64,000 nt of DNA from Variovorax sp. J22P240 (GCF_030316855.1 NZ_JASZYR010000003.1:310001-374000), one strand, 5' to 3'; shown: positions 52,071 to 61,818, numbered from the stretch's first letter. Notes: generated by a model from the letters alone, not told the origin. Made by a program: numbers and translations.

Positions 52071-52499
52071 TCAGCCGCCGCGCGGCGCCAGCACGGCCAT
52101 GGTGATGCGCGAGACGCAGGTCAGTTCACCCTCTTCGTTGGTCAGGTCGATCTGCCACACCTGCGTGGTGCGGCCCCGGTGCACGGGCCGCGCGGTGCCG
52201 GTCACCCAGCCCTTGGTCGCGGACTTGAGATGGTTCGCGTTGATGTCGAGCCCGACCGCGCGATGGCCCTCGGGCGCCGAGTAGTGGGCGCCGCAAGATC
52301 CCAGCGTTTCCGCCAGCACCACCGAGACGCCGCCATGGAGGATGCCGTAGGGCTGCCTGGTGCGCTTGTCCACCGGCACTCGTGCGCGGATGAAGTCATC
52401 GCCAACTTCGAGAAATTCGATGCCGAGGTTGGACACGGTGGTGTCCACGTGGGTGCGGGTGAGTTCGTCGATCGAAATCTCTTTTTGCCAGATGCGCAT
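52071..52499 (-). CDS. Hotdog-fold thioesterase (YdiI/PaaI-like)
   Basis: 142 residues. The hotdog motif QPYGILHGGVSVVLAETLGS, with the catalytic Glu in the helix, and the second half NANHLKSATKGWVTGTARPV match the YdiI/MenI/PaaI acyl-CoA thioesterases. Typical length. The acyl substrate is unknown (DHNA-CoA, phenylacetyl-type or long-chain CoA are possible). Divergent from the AsmA-like gene, 104 bases away. Confidence 0.9.
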   Translation of the reverse strand: MRIWQKEISIDELTRTHVDTTVSNLGIEFLEVGDDFIRARVPVDKRTRQPYGILHGGVSVVLAETLGSCGAHYSAPEGHRAVGLDINANHLKSATKGWVTGTARPVHRGRTTQVWQIDLTNEEGELTCVSRITMAVLAPRGG

Positions 52500-52603
52500 G
52501 AGGAGGTCTCCAGGTCTGATGGTCCAAAACTATAGCGATTGCCAGCGAAAACGACGCGCTCATTGCTGACAGAACGAGGGCGCGACGCGCCTAAGCTTGC
52601 GGA

Positions 52604-53890
52604 ATGACCCGCGCTCGACGATGGTTTGCCGGCTCGCTCGCCGCGGCAGCGTTGCTGCTTGCCGGACTGGCGTTGCTGATCCACTCGAAGCTGCCGAGCG
52701 ACGAAGAATTGGCGGCGGACCTTGGCGCGCGCTTCGAGAGCGCTTCCGGCATCGCGCTGCGCGTGGGCGCGGCGCACTGGGCACTGATGCCTTCGCCTGT
52801 CGTGGTGCTGGAGGATCTTTCAACCGCGCAGCCGCGGCCGATCACTGTGCGTCGCATCGTGGTGAGGCCGCATCTCTCCGCGCTGTGGACCCGCAAGATC
52901 GCCATCGACGCTATCGAGATCGACGGCGCCGTGCTCCCGCGCACCTCCGTGCGTGCGTTCCGCGGGCGCTGGCAGGCGGACGATGCCGCCATCGTCGTCG
53001 CGGGTGCATGGACGCTCGCCGCGATTCCAGTCGAACGCGTGCGCTTGCGCGATGTGGTGTGGATCGACCGCCGCGACATCGCCTTGGCCTACGACGCAGA
53101 CATCCTCTTCGATCCGCACTGGCGGCCACGCGAGGCGCAACTCAGCCGGTCGGGCGTGACGCCGCCCGCGAACCTGCGCGTCGAGCGCGAGGGCGAACAG
53201 GACCGTTGGCGCACGCTCATCGACGTCGGCGGCGGCACGTGGAACGGCCATGCCGCACTGCAGGAACTGGACAAGGGCCGCCTGCGACTGACGGCGCAGT
53301 TGGAGCCGAAGGACGTCGACGTCGGCGCGCTGGTGCGCAGCTTCGGCCGGCACAGCGCGGTCGAGGGCAAGCTGCAGGGGCAAACCGCGGTCGATACGGA
53401 GGGTGAGAACGTGACGGAAATGATCCGCACATTGCACACGCGCACCCGCTTCAACATCGCGCCGGCGAACCTGACGGGCTTCGATCTCGCCAAGATGGTC
53501 AGCACCGGCAGCGGCCGTGGTGGACAGACAAGACTCGATACCCTCGCCGGCACGCTCGACACGCAAGCCACCGAGGAGGGCGTGATCCTGCGCTACAGCG
53601 GCATGAAGGCGCGTTCCGGCGCGCTGATCGCCAGCGGCAGCGCCACCGTCATCAACCGGCGCCTCGACGGCGAAGCTGCGGTCGACATCGTCGACGGCGT
53701 GGTCGGCGTGCCGCTCAAGCTCGGTGGCACGCTCGATGCGCCCCAGGTGGCGCTGACCGGGGCCGCTCTCACGGGCGCGGCCGTCGGCACGGCCGTGCTG
53801 CCAGGCGTCGGCACCGCGATCGGCGCGCGCGTCGGGCAGGAGTTGGACAAGCTGCTCGGCAACGAGGAAGCGAAGAAGAAGCCTCGCTGA
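52604..53890 (+). CDS. AsmA-like inner-membrane protein
   Basis: 428 residues. An N-terminal anchor (RRWFAGSLAAAALLLAGLAL) and a long periplasmic, beta-rich part. The AsmA-type beginning is ESASGIALRVGAAHWALMPS then VVVLEDLSTA, and the C-terminal blocks are AEEGVILRYSGMKARSG-like, GEAAVDIVDGVVGVPLKLGG and DAPQVALTGAALTGAAVGTA. AsmA-family proteins help phospholipid or outer-membrane assembly. Shorter than E. coli AsmA (about 600). The tail is lysine-rich. Confidence 0.8.
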   Translation: MTRARRWFAGSLAAAALLLAGLALLIHSKLPSDEELAADLGARFESASGIALRVGAAHWALMPSPVVVLEDLSTAQPRPITVRRIVVRPHLSALWTRKIAIDAIEIDGAVLPRTSVRAFRGRWQADDAAIVVAGAWTLAAIPVERVRLRDVVWIDRRDIALAYDADILFDPHWRPREAQLSRSGVTPPANLRVEREGEQDRWRTLIDVGGGTWNGHAALQELDKGRLRLTAQLEPKDVDVGALVRSFGRHSAVEGKLQGQTAVDTEGENVTEMIRTLHTRTRFNIAPANLTGFDLAKMVSTGSGRGGQTRLDTLAGTLDTQATEEGVILRYSGMKARSGALIASGSATVINRRLDGEAAVDIVDGVVGVPLKLGGTLDAPQVALTGAALTGAAVGTAVLPGVGTAIGARVGQELDKLLGNEEAKKKPR

Positions 53891-53965
53891 GTGCAGCATC
53901 CGCCCCTGCTGGCCTCGAAGACAATCCCCGGTTTCGACGATCCAGCCATCCAGAGGTGACCCGCC

Positions 53966-54352
53966 ATGCACGTCAGCTATTCGGTCTTTACGGAAACGAG
54001 CTTCTGGTTGATGGTGGTGATTTCCGTCGTGCTGCCCTTCGGCATCTATGGCGTGCTGATCGCCAAGCGGGCCATCTCGCGGAAGACCGTGCTGGTCCTT
54101 GGCTTCACGCTGGTGGCGATAGCGGGTGTTGACGTGTTCTTCCTTCAGCGGCTGGCCAACGTCGCGGCCGCCACGCCGTCACTGGCGGATGACGCGCTCT
54201 TCGTGTCGGAGGTGCGGGTCGCGCTCTACCTGCTGCCTGCGTTGTTTGCGGGGCTGGGCATCAATGTGATCTCCCACGTTCTGACGACGCATCTGGTCGC
54301 TGCGGAGAAGCGGTTCGCGGCGCAGCAGAAGGATGGATCGCGGGCCCCTTGA
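53966..54352 (+). CDS. Small membrane protein, unknown function
   Basis: 128 residues, three predicted helices: SFWLMVVISVVLPFGIYGVL, TVLVLGFTLVAIAGVDVFFL and LYLLPALFAGLGINVISHVL. Function unknown. Its TGA stop forms part of the Fnr box that controls ccoI. GAGGTGACC precedes ATG 53966. Confidence 0.75.
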   Translation: MHVSYSVFTETSFWLMVVISVVLPFGIYGVLIAKRAISRKTVLVLGFTLVAIAGVDVFFLQRLANVAAATPSLADDALFVSEVRVALYLLPALFAGLGINVISHVLTTHLVAAEKRFAAQQKDGSRAP

Positions 54353-54362
54353 TCTGCATCAA
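54349..54362. promoter_or_regulatory. Fnr box upstream of ccoI
   Basis: TTGATCTGCATCAA, a perfect Fnr/Anr site (TTGAT-N4-ATCAA). Its centre is 41.5 bases before the ccoI ATG. TAGCCT at 54384-54389 could serve as -10. A class II promoter would then start at or beside the ATG, giving a leaderless mRNA (inference). Confidence 0.85.
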
Positions 54363-54396
54363 GCCCTGATCTCCTGCAGTTGCTAGCCTCGGAGGC

Positions 54397-56697
54397 ATGG
54401 AAGCTGCGCCCACTCTGGCCCTCGCATTGCCTGTCGCTCAGCCGTCGGCCTGGTCGCTGCTCGATGATCCGACCGAGTGGCCGTCCTTCGGTTTGGCGCC
54501 GCGCGAAGGCGATGCGACACAACGCTGGGAATCGCACGTCGCCGTCGAGGGCATGCACTGCGCGGCCTGCGCCTTCACCGTCGAGGCGGCGCTGACGCGG
54601 GTGCCGGGCGTGATCTCGGCCGAGGTCCATGCCGGCACGCGTCGCGCACGGGTGGTATGGTCGGCAGCGGCGGTCAGGCCGTCGCGCTGGTTCGCGGCCT
54701 CCGAAGCGGCGGGCTATCGACTGGTGCCGGTCGGTGACATGCAGGTAGGTCCGCGGCGCCAGCGCGAATCGCGGCTCGCGCTCTGGCGTTGGCTGGTCGC
54801 GGGGCTGTGCATGATGCAGGTCATGATGTACGCCTACCCGGCCTACATCGCAGAGCCCGGAGACATGACGCCCGATGCCGCGCAACTGCTGCGCTGGGCC
54901 TCCTGGGTACTGACGCTCCCGGTGATGCTGTTCTCCTGCGGCCCGTTCTTCCGCAGCGCCTGGCGCGACCTGCGGCAACGCCGCATCGGCATGGACCTGC
55001 CGGTAGCACTCGGCATCGCGATCACATTCATCGTCGGTACGGCGGCCACTTTCGATCCCGCGGGACCGCTCGGCGGCGAGCAGTACTTCGATTCGCTGAC
55101 GATGTTCGTGTTCTTCCTGCTCACCGGGCGCTGGCTGGAGTCGCGGCTGCGCGATCGCACCGCCGGCGCCCTCGACGCACTGATGAACCGCCTGCCGGAC
55201 AGCGTGCTTCGGCGCAACGCCGACGGTGTGTTCGAGCGCATCCCGGTGCGGCGACTCGCGGTCGGCGACATCCTGCGCATCCTGCCCGGCGAGGCCTTTC
55301 CGGCCGACGGATGCGTGGTCGCCGGCGACACGTCGGCCGACGAAGCGTTGATCACCGGCGAATCGCGTCCGGTGCCGCGACCTTGCGGCGCGCGGGTGCT
55401 GGCGGGCAGCCAGAACGTCGGCGCGATGGTCGAGCTGCGCGTGGAGGCACTCGGTGCGGATACGCGCTTCGCCCAGATCGTCGCGTTGATGGAAAGCGCA
55501 TCGCTGCAGAAGCCTCGCCTCGCCCGGCTCGCCGATCGTGCCGCACGGCCTTTCCTGCTGGCGGTGCTTGCTGCGGCCCTGGGCGCAGGCGTCTGGTGGT
55601 GGCACGTGGATCCGGGCAAGGCGCTGATGGTCGCGGTGTCGGTGCTGATCGTGACCTGCCCCTGCGCGCTGTCGCTGGCCACGCCGGCTGCGATGCTCGC
55701 GAGCGCCGGCGCGCTGGCGCGAAGCGGGGTGCTGGTGCGCAACCTGCAGGCGCTCGAGGCACTGGCCGCGGTCGACACCGTGGTGTTCGACAAGACCGGC
55801 ACGCTGACGCGCGACACGCCGCGACTGGATCGCGTCTACAGCCGCCGCGGTGTGCGCCCGGGCGATGCCGTGGAATTGGCGGCCTCGCTGGCCGCGCAGT
55901 CGCTGCACCCCGCATCGCGCGCGCTGGTGCGGGCCTGGGACGAGCAACATCGCGTGTCGCCCGAGTGGACCGTGCCGCGGCTCGCCGAGCGGGCAGGAGA
56001 AGGCCTCGCGGGTTCCGTGCGCCGATCCGCCGATGGGCCGGAGCGCGCACTGCTGCTGGGCTCGGCCGCACTCTGCGGCGTCGCGCCGCTGCCGGTGCAG
56101 GCCGCACAGACGCATCTCGCCGACGACGAGGGATGGGTCGCCAGCTTCGTGCTGGCCGAGGATCTGCGCGAGGACGCCGAAGCTGCGGTGTCCACACTGG
56201 GCGCGCAGGGCCTGTCGGTGTGGCTGCTGTCGGGCGACCGCGGCGCGGCGGTGAATGAGGTGGCGCAGCGAGCCGGCATCGACCTGGCAGTCGGCGACTG
56301 CACGCCCGAGGACAAGTTGCGCCACCTGACGGATCTGCAGGGCGGCGGCCGCACCGTCGCGATGGTGGGCGACGGCCTCAACGACGGGCCCGTGCTGGCG
56401 CATGCGCATGCGTCCTTCGCCTTCGGCCGCGCGGTGCCGCTCGCGCAGGCGAATGCCGACTTCGTGGTTCTCGGCGAATCTCTGGCGCTCATTCCGGCTG
56501 CCATCGTGCAGGCGCGGCGCACCCTGCGCGTGGTGCGGCAGAACCTCGGCTGGGCGGCGGGCTACAACACGGTCTGTGTCCCGCTCGCGATCGGCGGCTG
56601 GTTGCCGCCTTGGCTCGCGGGGCTGGGTATGGCCGCGAGTTCGCTGGTGGTGGTGCTCAACGCCGCGCGACTGGCCGGGCAAGGCAGAGGCCACTGA
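54397..56697 (+). CDS. ccoI: CcoI-type copper-transporting P-type ATPase
   Basis: 766 residues. N-terminal HMA domain with CxxC in VEGMHCAACAFTVEAALTRV, about eight membrane helices, phosphatase TGES (LITGESRPVPRPC), membrane copper site VTCPCALSLATPAAM, catalytic DKTGTLTRDTPRLD, and hinge GDGLNDGPVLAHAHASFAFG. This is the cbb3-linked FixI/CcoI class, which delivers copper for cytochrome oxidase assembly. It leads the block ccoIS-NOQP-G and carries an Fnr box in front. Confidence 0.95.
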   Translation: MEAAPTLALALPVAQPSAWSLLDDPTEWPSFGLAPREGDATQRWESHVAVEGMHCAACAFTVEAALTRVPGVISAEVHAGTRRARVVWSAAAVRPSRWFAASEAAGYRLVPVGDMQVGPRRQRESRLALWRWLVAGLCMMQVMMYAYPAYIAEPGDMTPDAAQLLRWASWVLTLPVMLFSCGPFFRSAWRDLRQRRIGMDLPVALGIAITFIVGTAATFDPAGPLGGEQYFDSLTMFVFFLLTGRWLESRLRDRTAGALDALMNRLPDSVLRRNADGVFERIPVRRLAVGDILRILPGEAFPADGCVVAGDTSADEALITGESRPVPRPCGARVLAGSQNVGAMVELRVEALGADTRFAQIVALMESASLQKPRLARLADRAARPFLLAVLAAALGAGVWWWHVDPGKALMVAVSVLIVTCPCALSLATPAAMLASAGALARSGVLVRNLQALEALAAVDTVVFDKTGTLTRDTPRLDRVYSRRGVRPGDAVELAASLAAQSLHPASRALVRAWDEQHRVSPEWTVPRLAERAGEGLAGSVRRSADGPERALLLGSAALCGVAPLPVQAAQTHLADDEGWVASFVLAEDLREDAEAAVSTLGAQGLSVWLLSGDRGAAVNEVAQRAGIDLAVGDCTPEDKLRHLTDLQGGGRTVAMVGDGLNDGPVLAHAHASFAFGRAVPLAQANADFVVLGESLALIPAAIVQARRTLRVVRQNLGWAAGYNTVCVPLAIGGWLPPWLAGLGMAASSLVVVLNAARLAGQGRGH

Positions 56698-56834
56698 TGG
56701 ACATCCTGTTCCTGCTCATTCCGTTTTCGGTCGTGCTGGTGCTGTTCATCATCGCCGGGCTCTGGTGGGCCGTGGACCGTGGGCAATTCGACAACGTCGA
56801 CGGCGAGGGCGAGCGCGTTCTGCGCAACGATTGA
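56697..56834 (+). CDS. ccoS: Cytochrome oxidase maturation protein CcoS
   Basis: 45 residues, one membrane helix (LFLLIPFSVVLVLFIIAGLW) with a short charged tail FDNVDGEGERVLRND, the CcoS pattern. Required for cbb3 oxidase cofactor insertion in relatives. ATG overlaps the ccoI stop by one base (TGATG). Its own stop codon TGA sits inside the Fnr box of ccoN. Confidence 0.92.
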   Translation: MDILFLLIPFSVVLVLFIIAGLWWAVDRGQFDNVDGEGERVLRND

Positions 56835-56844
56835 CCTGCATCAA
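56831..56844. promoter_or_regulatory. Fnr box upstream of ccoN
   Basis: TTGACCTGCATCAA, one base from the Fnr consensus, centred 64.5 bases before the ccoN ATG. A start point near 56879 would fit class II activation with a weak GACACT -10 (56867-56872). Confidence 0.82.
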
Positions 56845-56901
56845 AGAGACACGCACGCGGCGCCGGGACACTGAGCCCCAGTCACACAACAAGGCTCTGC
56901 G

Positions 56902-58341
56902 ATGCATGCTTCGAGTTCTCCCGCGCCGGTCTACAGCGACACCGTCGTGCGGCAATTCGCCCTCATGTCCGTCGTGTGGGGAGTGGTGGGCATGCTGGTC
57001 GGCGTCGTCATCGCCTCGCAGCTGGCCTGGCCCGATCTCAACCTCGGCATCCCCTGGCTCAGCTACGGGCGGCTGCGTCCGCTGCACACCAACGCGGTGA
57101 TCTTCGCCTTCGGCGGCTGCGCGCTGATGGCCACCAGCCTTCACGTGGTGCAGCGCACCTGCCAGGTCCGACTGTTCGCGCCGGGGCTCGCTTCCTTCGT
57201 GTTCTGGGGCTGGCAGGCGGTCATCGTGGCCGCGGCGATCACCCTCCCGCTGGGCTACACCAGCGGCAAGGAATACGCCGAACTCGAATGGCCGATCGAC
57301 ATCCTGATCGCGCTGGTCTGGGTGGCCTACGCCATCGTGTTCTTCGGCACCATCGGCATTCGCAAGGTGCGCCACATCTACGTGGCGAACTGGTTCTACG
57401 GCGCCTTCATCATCGCGGTGGCGCTGCTGCACATCGTCAACAGCGCGGCCATTCCGGCGGGCGCGATGAAGAGCTATTCGGCCTACGCCGGCGTGCAGGA
57501 CGCGATGGTGCAGTGGTGGTACGGCCATAACGCGGTCGGCTTCTTCCTCACGGCCGGCTTCCTCGGGATGATGTACTACTACGTGCCCAAGCAGGCGGGC
57601 CGCCCGGTGTACTCGTACCGCCTCTCGATCGTGCACTTCTGGGCGCTGATCTTCACCTACATGTGGGCCGGTCCGCACCACCTGCACTACACCGCGTTGC
57701 CGGACTGGACGCAGTCGATCGGCATGGTGTTCTCGCTGATCCTGCTGGCGCCGAGCTGGGGCGGCATGATCAACGGCGTGATGACGCTCTCGGGCGCCTG
57801 GCACAAGCTGCGCACCGATCCGATCCTGCGCTTCCTTATCGTCTCGCTGTCCTTCTACGGCATGGCGACTTTCGAGGGTCCGATGATGTCGATCAAGACG
57901 GTCAACGCGCTCTCGCACTACACCGATTGGACCGTCGGCCACGTGCATTCCGGCGCCCTCGGCTGGGTCGGCCTCATCTCGATGGGCTCGCTCTACTACC
58001 TGATCCCGCGCATGTACGGCCGCACCGAGATGTTCAGTGTGAAGGCCATCGAGCTGCACTTCTGGATGTCGACCATCGGCATCGTGCTCTACATCGCAGC
58101 GATGTGGATCGCCGGCGTCATGCAAGGGCTGATGTGGCGCTCGGTCAATGTCGACGGCACGCTCACCTACACCTTCGTCGAAAGCGTGAAGGCCACCTAT
58201 CCGTACTACGTGGTGCGCGTGCTCGGCGGCGTGCTGTACCTGGGCGGCATGCTCGTGATGGCCTGGAACGTCTGGATGACGGTGATCGCAGGCTTCAGCA
58301 GGCCATCGCCGATCCCGCAGACCGCCATCGCCCACGCCTGA
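56902..58341 (+). CDS. ccoN: cbb3-type cytochrome c oxidase subunit I, CcoN
   Basis: 479 residues, 12 helices. Haem and copper histidines visible in [60 protein letters not shown] and [20 protein letters not shown]. Catalytic subunit of the high-affinity oxidase used under low oxygen. First of ccoNOQP, behind an Fnr box. Confidence 0.97.
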   Translation: MHASSSPAPVYSDTVVRQFALMSVVWGVVGMLVGVVIASQLAWPDLNLGIPWLSYGRLRPLHTNAVIFAFGGCALMATSLHVVQRTCQVRLFAPGLASFVFWGWQAVIVAAAITLPLGYTSGKEYAELEWPIDILIALVWVAYAIVFFGTIGIRKVRHIYVANWFYGAFIIAVALLHIVNSAAIPAGAMKSYSAYAGVQDAMVQWWYGHNAVGFFLTAGFLGMMYYYVPKQAGRPVYSYRLSIVHFWALIFTYMWAGPHHLHYTALPDWTQSIGMVFSLILLAPSWGGMINGVMTLSGAWHKLRTDPILRFLIVSLSFYGMATFEGPMMSIKTVNALSHYTDWTVGHVHSGALGWVGLISMGSLYYLIPRMYGRTEMFSVKAIELHFWMSTIGIVLYIAAMWIAGVMQGLMWRSVNVDGTLTYTFVESVKATYPYYVVRVLGGVLYLGGMLVMAWNVWMTVIAGFSRPSPIPQTAIAHA

Positions 58342-58351
58342 GGACCACGCC

Positions 58352-58978
58352 ATGAGTTCGAACAATCCAGGGTCCGGCTTCTCGCACCAGAAGATCGAGA
58401 CCAACAACTTCCTGATGATCGTGCTGATCCTGCTGGTGATCGCGGTCGGCGGCCTGGTCGAGATCGTGCCGTTGTTCTTCCAGAAGTCGACCACCGAGGC
58501 GGTGCAGGGCGTCCAGCCGCTGACACCGCTGCAACTGGCCGGCCGCGACATCTACGTGCGCGAAGGCTGCTACAACTGCCACTCGCAGATGATCCGGCCG
58601 TTCCGCGCCGAGACGCTGCGCTATGGCCACTACTCCGTGGCCGGCGAGTTCGTCTACGACCACCCCTTCCAGTGGGGAAGCAAGCGCACCGGTCCCGATC
58701 TGCACCGCGTGGGCGGCAAGTACAGCGACGAGTGGCACCGCATTCACCTGAACAACCCGCGCGACGTGGTGCCCGAGTCGAACATGCCTGCCTATGGCTG
58801 GCTCGAGAAGACGCCGCTCGACGCCACGCAGTCCGCGACCCACATGACCGCGCTGCGGCGGGTCGGCGTGCCCTACACCGACGAGCAGATCGCCGCGGCC
58901 GCCGTCGAGGTCAAGGGCAAGACCGAAATGGATGCCATGGTGGCCTACCTGCAGTCGCTCGGCCTGGCACTCAAGTAA
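58352..58978 (+). CDS. ccoO: cbb3-type oxidase subunit II, CcoO
   Basis: 208 residues. One N-terminal helix ([20 protein letters not shown]) and a monohaem c-type site [20 protein letters not shown]; the haem is in the periplasm. It passes electrons from CcoP to CcoN. Ten bases behind ccoN. Confidence 0.97.
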   Translation: MSSNNPGSGFSHQKIETNNFLMIVLILLVIAVGGLVEIVPLFFQKSTTEAVQGVQPLTPLQLAGRDIYVREGCYNCHSQMIRPFRAETLRYGHYSVAGEFVYDHPFQWGSKRTGPDLHRVGGKYSDEWHRIHLNNPRDVVPESNMPAYGWLEKTPLDATQSATHMTALRRVGVPYTDEQIAAAAVEVKGKTEMDAMVAYLQSLGLALK

Positions 58979-58990
58979 AGGACAAGCGCG

Positions 58991-59137
58991 ATGGACAGCA
59001 TCACCACTCTGCGGATCGCGGCCACGCTGGCGTCGTTCGCCTGCTTCATCGGCATCCTGGCCTGGGCATTCTCGGGCCGCCGTGCGAAAGCCTTCGAGGA
59101 GGCTGCTCGACTGCCCTTCGAGGAGGACCCGTCGTGA
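58991..59137 (+). CDS. ccoQ: cbb3-type oxidase subunit CcoQ
   Basis: 48 residues (MDSITTLRIAATLASFACFI then GILAWAFSG), one helix and a charged tail RRAKAFEEAARLPFEEDPS. Short CcoQ/FixQ subunit that stabilises the oxidase. Twelve bases behind ccoO. Its stop overlaps the GTG of ccoP (GTGA). Confidence 0.92.
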   Translation: MDSITTLRIAATLASFACFIGILAWAFSGRRAKAFEEAARLPFEEDPS

Positions 59138-60054
59138 GCGATTTCATCAACGACTTCTGGTCGCAGTTCGTCACCGTCATCGCGGTCGGCAGCATCCTGG
59201 CCTGCGGGCTCCTGCTCTGGCTCACCGCGCGCTTCCGGGGGCCGTCCACCGGGGACAACACCACCGGCCACGTCTGGGACGAAGACCTGCGCGAGATGAA
59301 CAACCCGATGCCGCGCTGGTGGATGGGCCTGTTCGTCCTGACCATCGTCTTCGGCCTCGGCTACCTGGCCGTGTTTCCGGGTCTGGGCAGCTACCGCGGC
59401 ACACTCTCCTGGACCACCTCGGGCGAGTATGCGAAGGAGATGGAGCAGGCGAACACCGAGCTGACGCCGGTCTATGCCGCCTACACCTCCGAGCCCGTCG
59501 AGCGCCTGGCCACCGATCCCGGCGCCATGGCGATCGGCGAGCGCCTGTTCCTCAACAACTGCGCGCAGTGCCATGCCTCCGACGCGCGTGGCAGCAGGGG
59601 CTTCCCGAACCTGACCGATCGCGACTGGCTGCACGGCGGCACACCCGAGAAGATCCGCGAGACCATCACCCACGGCCGCACCGGCGTGATGCCGCCGATG
59701 GGCGAGGCGGTAGGCTCGGCGGACGACGTGAAGAACCTCGCGAACTACGTCCTGAGCCTGTCGGGCAGCCCGCACGACTCGGTGCGCGCGGGCCTCGGCA
59801 AGAGCAAGTTCACTGCCTGCGCCGCCTGCCACGGCATCGGCGGCGTCGGCAACACCGCGGTCGGCGCGCCGAACCTGGCCGACAAGATCTGGCTGCACGG
59901 CTACGGCCAGGAGGCGATCATCGCGATCGTCAACGGCGGCAAGACCAACCAGATGCCGGCGCAGCAGGGGCGCCTGACCGAAGCGCAGATCCACGTGCTG
60001 ACCGCCTACGTCTGGGGCCTGTCGAGCAAGCCGGACGTCGCGGCGGCCCAGTGA
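59134..60054 (+). CDS. ccoP: cbb3-type oxidase diheme subunit III, CcoP
   Basis: 306 residues, starting with GTG 59134. Two N-terminal helices, then two haem c sites, NNCAQCHASDARGSRGFPNL and TACAACHGIGGVGNTAVGAP, with distal methionine-containing segments GVMPPMGE and NQMPAQQGRL. Accepts electrons from cytochrome c. The longer frame upstream is a ccoO shadow. Confidence 0.96.
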   Translation: MSDFINDFWSQFVTVIAVGSILACGLLLWLTARFRGPSTGDNTTGHVWDEDLREMNNPMPRWWMGLFVLTIVFGLGYLAVFPGLGSYRGTLSWTTSGEYAKEMEQANTELTPVYAAYTSEPVERLATDPGAMAIGERLFLNNCAQCHASDARGSRGFPNLTDRDWLHGGTPEKIRETITHGRTGVMPPMGEAVGSADDVKNLANYVLSLSGSPHDSVRAGLGKSKFTACAACHGIGGVGNTAVGAPNLADKIWLHGYGQEAIIAIVNGGKTNQMPAQQGRLTEAQIHVLTAYVWGLSSKPDVAAAQ

Positions 60055-60067
60055 CCGGACCCGTGCC

Positions 60068-61495
60068 ATGAGCCGCGTGCATCAGGTGATCCCCATCGTT
60101 CCGGCCGCCAAGGCCGAAGAGAAGGGCGTCGGCCTCTACGCCGCCCACCAGAAGGTCTACACGCGCAGCGTCAGCGGAGTCTTCGCGCGTTGGCGCTGGG
60201 CCATGGTGTTCGTGACCCAGCTCGTGTTCTACGGGCTGCCCTGGCTCGAATGGGGCCAGCGCCAGGCGGTGCTGTTCGACCTCTCCGCGCGGCGCTTCTT
60301 CATCTTCGGGCTGGTGCTCTATCCGCAGGACCTGATCTACCTCACTGGCCTGCTGGTGGTCTCGGCGCTGTCGCTGTTTCTCTTCACCGCAGTGGCGGGT
60401 CGGCTGTGGTGCGGCTATGCCTGCCCGCAGACGGTCTACTCCCAGATCTACATGTGGGTGGAGCAGAGAATCGAAGGCAGCCGCATTGTGCGCATGCGCA
60501 TGGACAAGGGCGGGTTCTCGACCGAGAAGGTGATCAAGAAGTGCTTCAAGCATGCGGTGTGGATCGCGATCGGCCTGTGGACCGGCTTCAGCTTCGTGGG
60601 CTACTTCACGCCGATCCGCGAGCTGGGCGTGTCCCTGCTGCACGCCACCATGGGTTCCTGGGAGATCTTCTGGGTGCTGTTCTACGGCTTCGCGACCTAC
60701 GGCAATGCGGGCTTCATGCGCGAGCAGGTGTGCAAGTACATGTGTCCCTATGCGCGCTTCCAGAGCGCGATGTTCGATCGCGACACGCTGATCGTCAGCT
60801 ACGACGCGGCTGTCGGCGAACCCCGCGGCGTGCCCGCGAAGGGACGCGCCGACAGCGCGCCCGCACTCGGCCACTGCGTCGACTGCAAGCTGTGCGTTCA
60901 GGTGTGCCCCACGGGCATCGACATCCGCAACGGCCTGCAGCAGGAATGCATCGGCTGCGGGCTCTGCGTCGATGCGTGCAACATCGTGATGAAGAAGACG
61001 GCGCAGCCGCCGGGCCTGATCCGCTACGCGACCCAGAACGGCATGGCCAACCGCTGGACGTCGCGCCAGGTTCTGCAGCGCGTGCTGCGGCCCCGCGTGC
61101 TGGTCTACGGTGCGCTGCTCGCGGCGTTGTCCATCGGCCTGTTCGCCAGTCTCGTGGCGCGCATGCCGCTGAAGGTCGACGTGGTGCGCGACCGCGCCGC
61201 GCTGGCGCGCATCGTCGACGGCGGCCAGATCGAGAACGTGTACCGCCTGCAGATCATGAACGCGACCGAAGAGATGCAGCGCTACCGCATCGAGGCCAGC
61301 GGCCTCGATCGCCTGGAGGTGGCCTCGGAGCCGCTCGTCGATGTCGCGCCCGCGGAATCGCGCTGGGTGGCGGTGCGCCTGCGGCTGCCCTTCGGCGCGG
61401 CGGCGGCCGGTTCGCACGAGGTGTATTTCGACGTCCACTCGGAGGACGGCCGGGGCCACGTGTCCGAGAAGGCCGTGTTCCTGGTTCCCCGATGA
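60068..61495 (+). CDS. ccoG: Cytochrome oxidase accessory protein CcoG (RdxA/FixG)
   Basis: 475 residues. Five helices, WCGYACPQTVYSQIYMWVEQ, EQVCKYMCPYARFQ, and two ferredoxin-type 4Fe-4S motifs CVDCKLCVQVCPTGID and CIGCGLCVDACNIVM. The periplasmic C-terminus has RLPFGAAAAGSHEVYFDVHS. CcoG is a cupric reductase needed for cbb3 biogenesis in relatives. ATG is 13 bases behind ccoP. Confidence 0.95.
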   Translation: MSRVHQVIPIVPAAKAEEKGVGLYAAHQKVYTRSVSGVFARWRWAMVFVTQLVFYGLPWLEWGQRQAVLFDLSARRFFIFGLVLYPQDLIYLTGLLVVSALSLFLFTAVAGRLWCGYACPQTVYSQIYMWVEQRIEGSRIVRMRMDKGGFSTEKVIKKCFKHAVWIAIGLWTGFSFVGYFTPIRELGVSLLHATMGSWEIFWVLFYGFATYGNAGFMREQVCKYMCPYARFQSAMFDRDTLIVSYDAAVGEPRGVPAKGRADSAPALGHCVDCKLCVQVCPTGIDIRNGLQQECIGCGLCVDACNIVMKKTAQPPGLIRYATQNGMANRWTSRQVLQRVLRPRVLVYGALLAALSIGLFASLVARMPLKVDVVRDRAALARIVDGGQIENVYRLQIMNATEEMQRYRIEASGLDRLEVASEPLVDVAPAESRWVAVRLRLPFGAAAAGSHEVYFDVHSEDGRGHVSEKAVFLVPR

Positions 61496-61521
61496 AGCCG
61501 CGCTCTCCCGAAGGATCAAAA

Positions 61522-61809
61522 ATGACCGACAGCAATCGCAAAGACGACGCAACCTCGTCCGGCCCGCGGTGGTGGCGCTTTCCCCTGGTGTGGATGGTGA
61601 TAGGCGGGCCCGCCGTGGTCGTCGTCGCCAGCTTCGTCACGCTGTGGCTGGCGCTGGGCACGCCCGATCCGGTGGTGGACCCGGACTACTACCGCAAGGG
61701 CGTGGAGATCAACCGAACGCTGGTCGACAAGAAGCTGATGCCGGCGGTGGCCGGGCGAAATCACGCGGCCACGCCGGGGATCGACTTGGCAGTGCCAGCC
61801 AGGAACTGA
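61522..61809 (+). CDS. FixH-like small membrane protein
   Basis: 95 residues. A soluble N-terminus, one helix (FPLVWMVIGGPAVVVVASFV), and DPDYYRKGVEINRTLVDKKL, the FixH/CcoH signature region. Only the N-terminal half of normal FixH (about 150) is present, so it is a short version. ATG 61522 with GAAGGA is preferred; ATG 61492 overlapping the ccoG stop is the alternative. Convergent with fnr, nine bases apart. Confidence 0.82.
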   Translation: MTDSNRKDDATSSGPRWWRFPLVWMVIGGPAVVVVASFVTLWLALGTPDPVVDPDYYRKGVEINRTLVDKKLMPAVAGRNHAATPGIDLAVPARN

Positions 61810-61818
61810 GAGCGGGGC

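Noticed and set aside
54226..56694. 822-residue minus-strand frame opposite ccoI
   Set aside because: Codon-bias shadow; ccoI carries all catalytic motifs on the plus strand.
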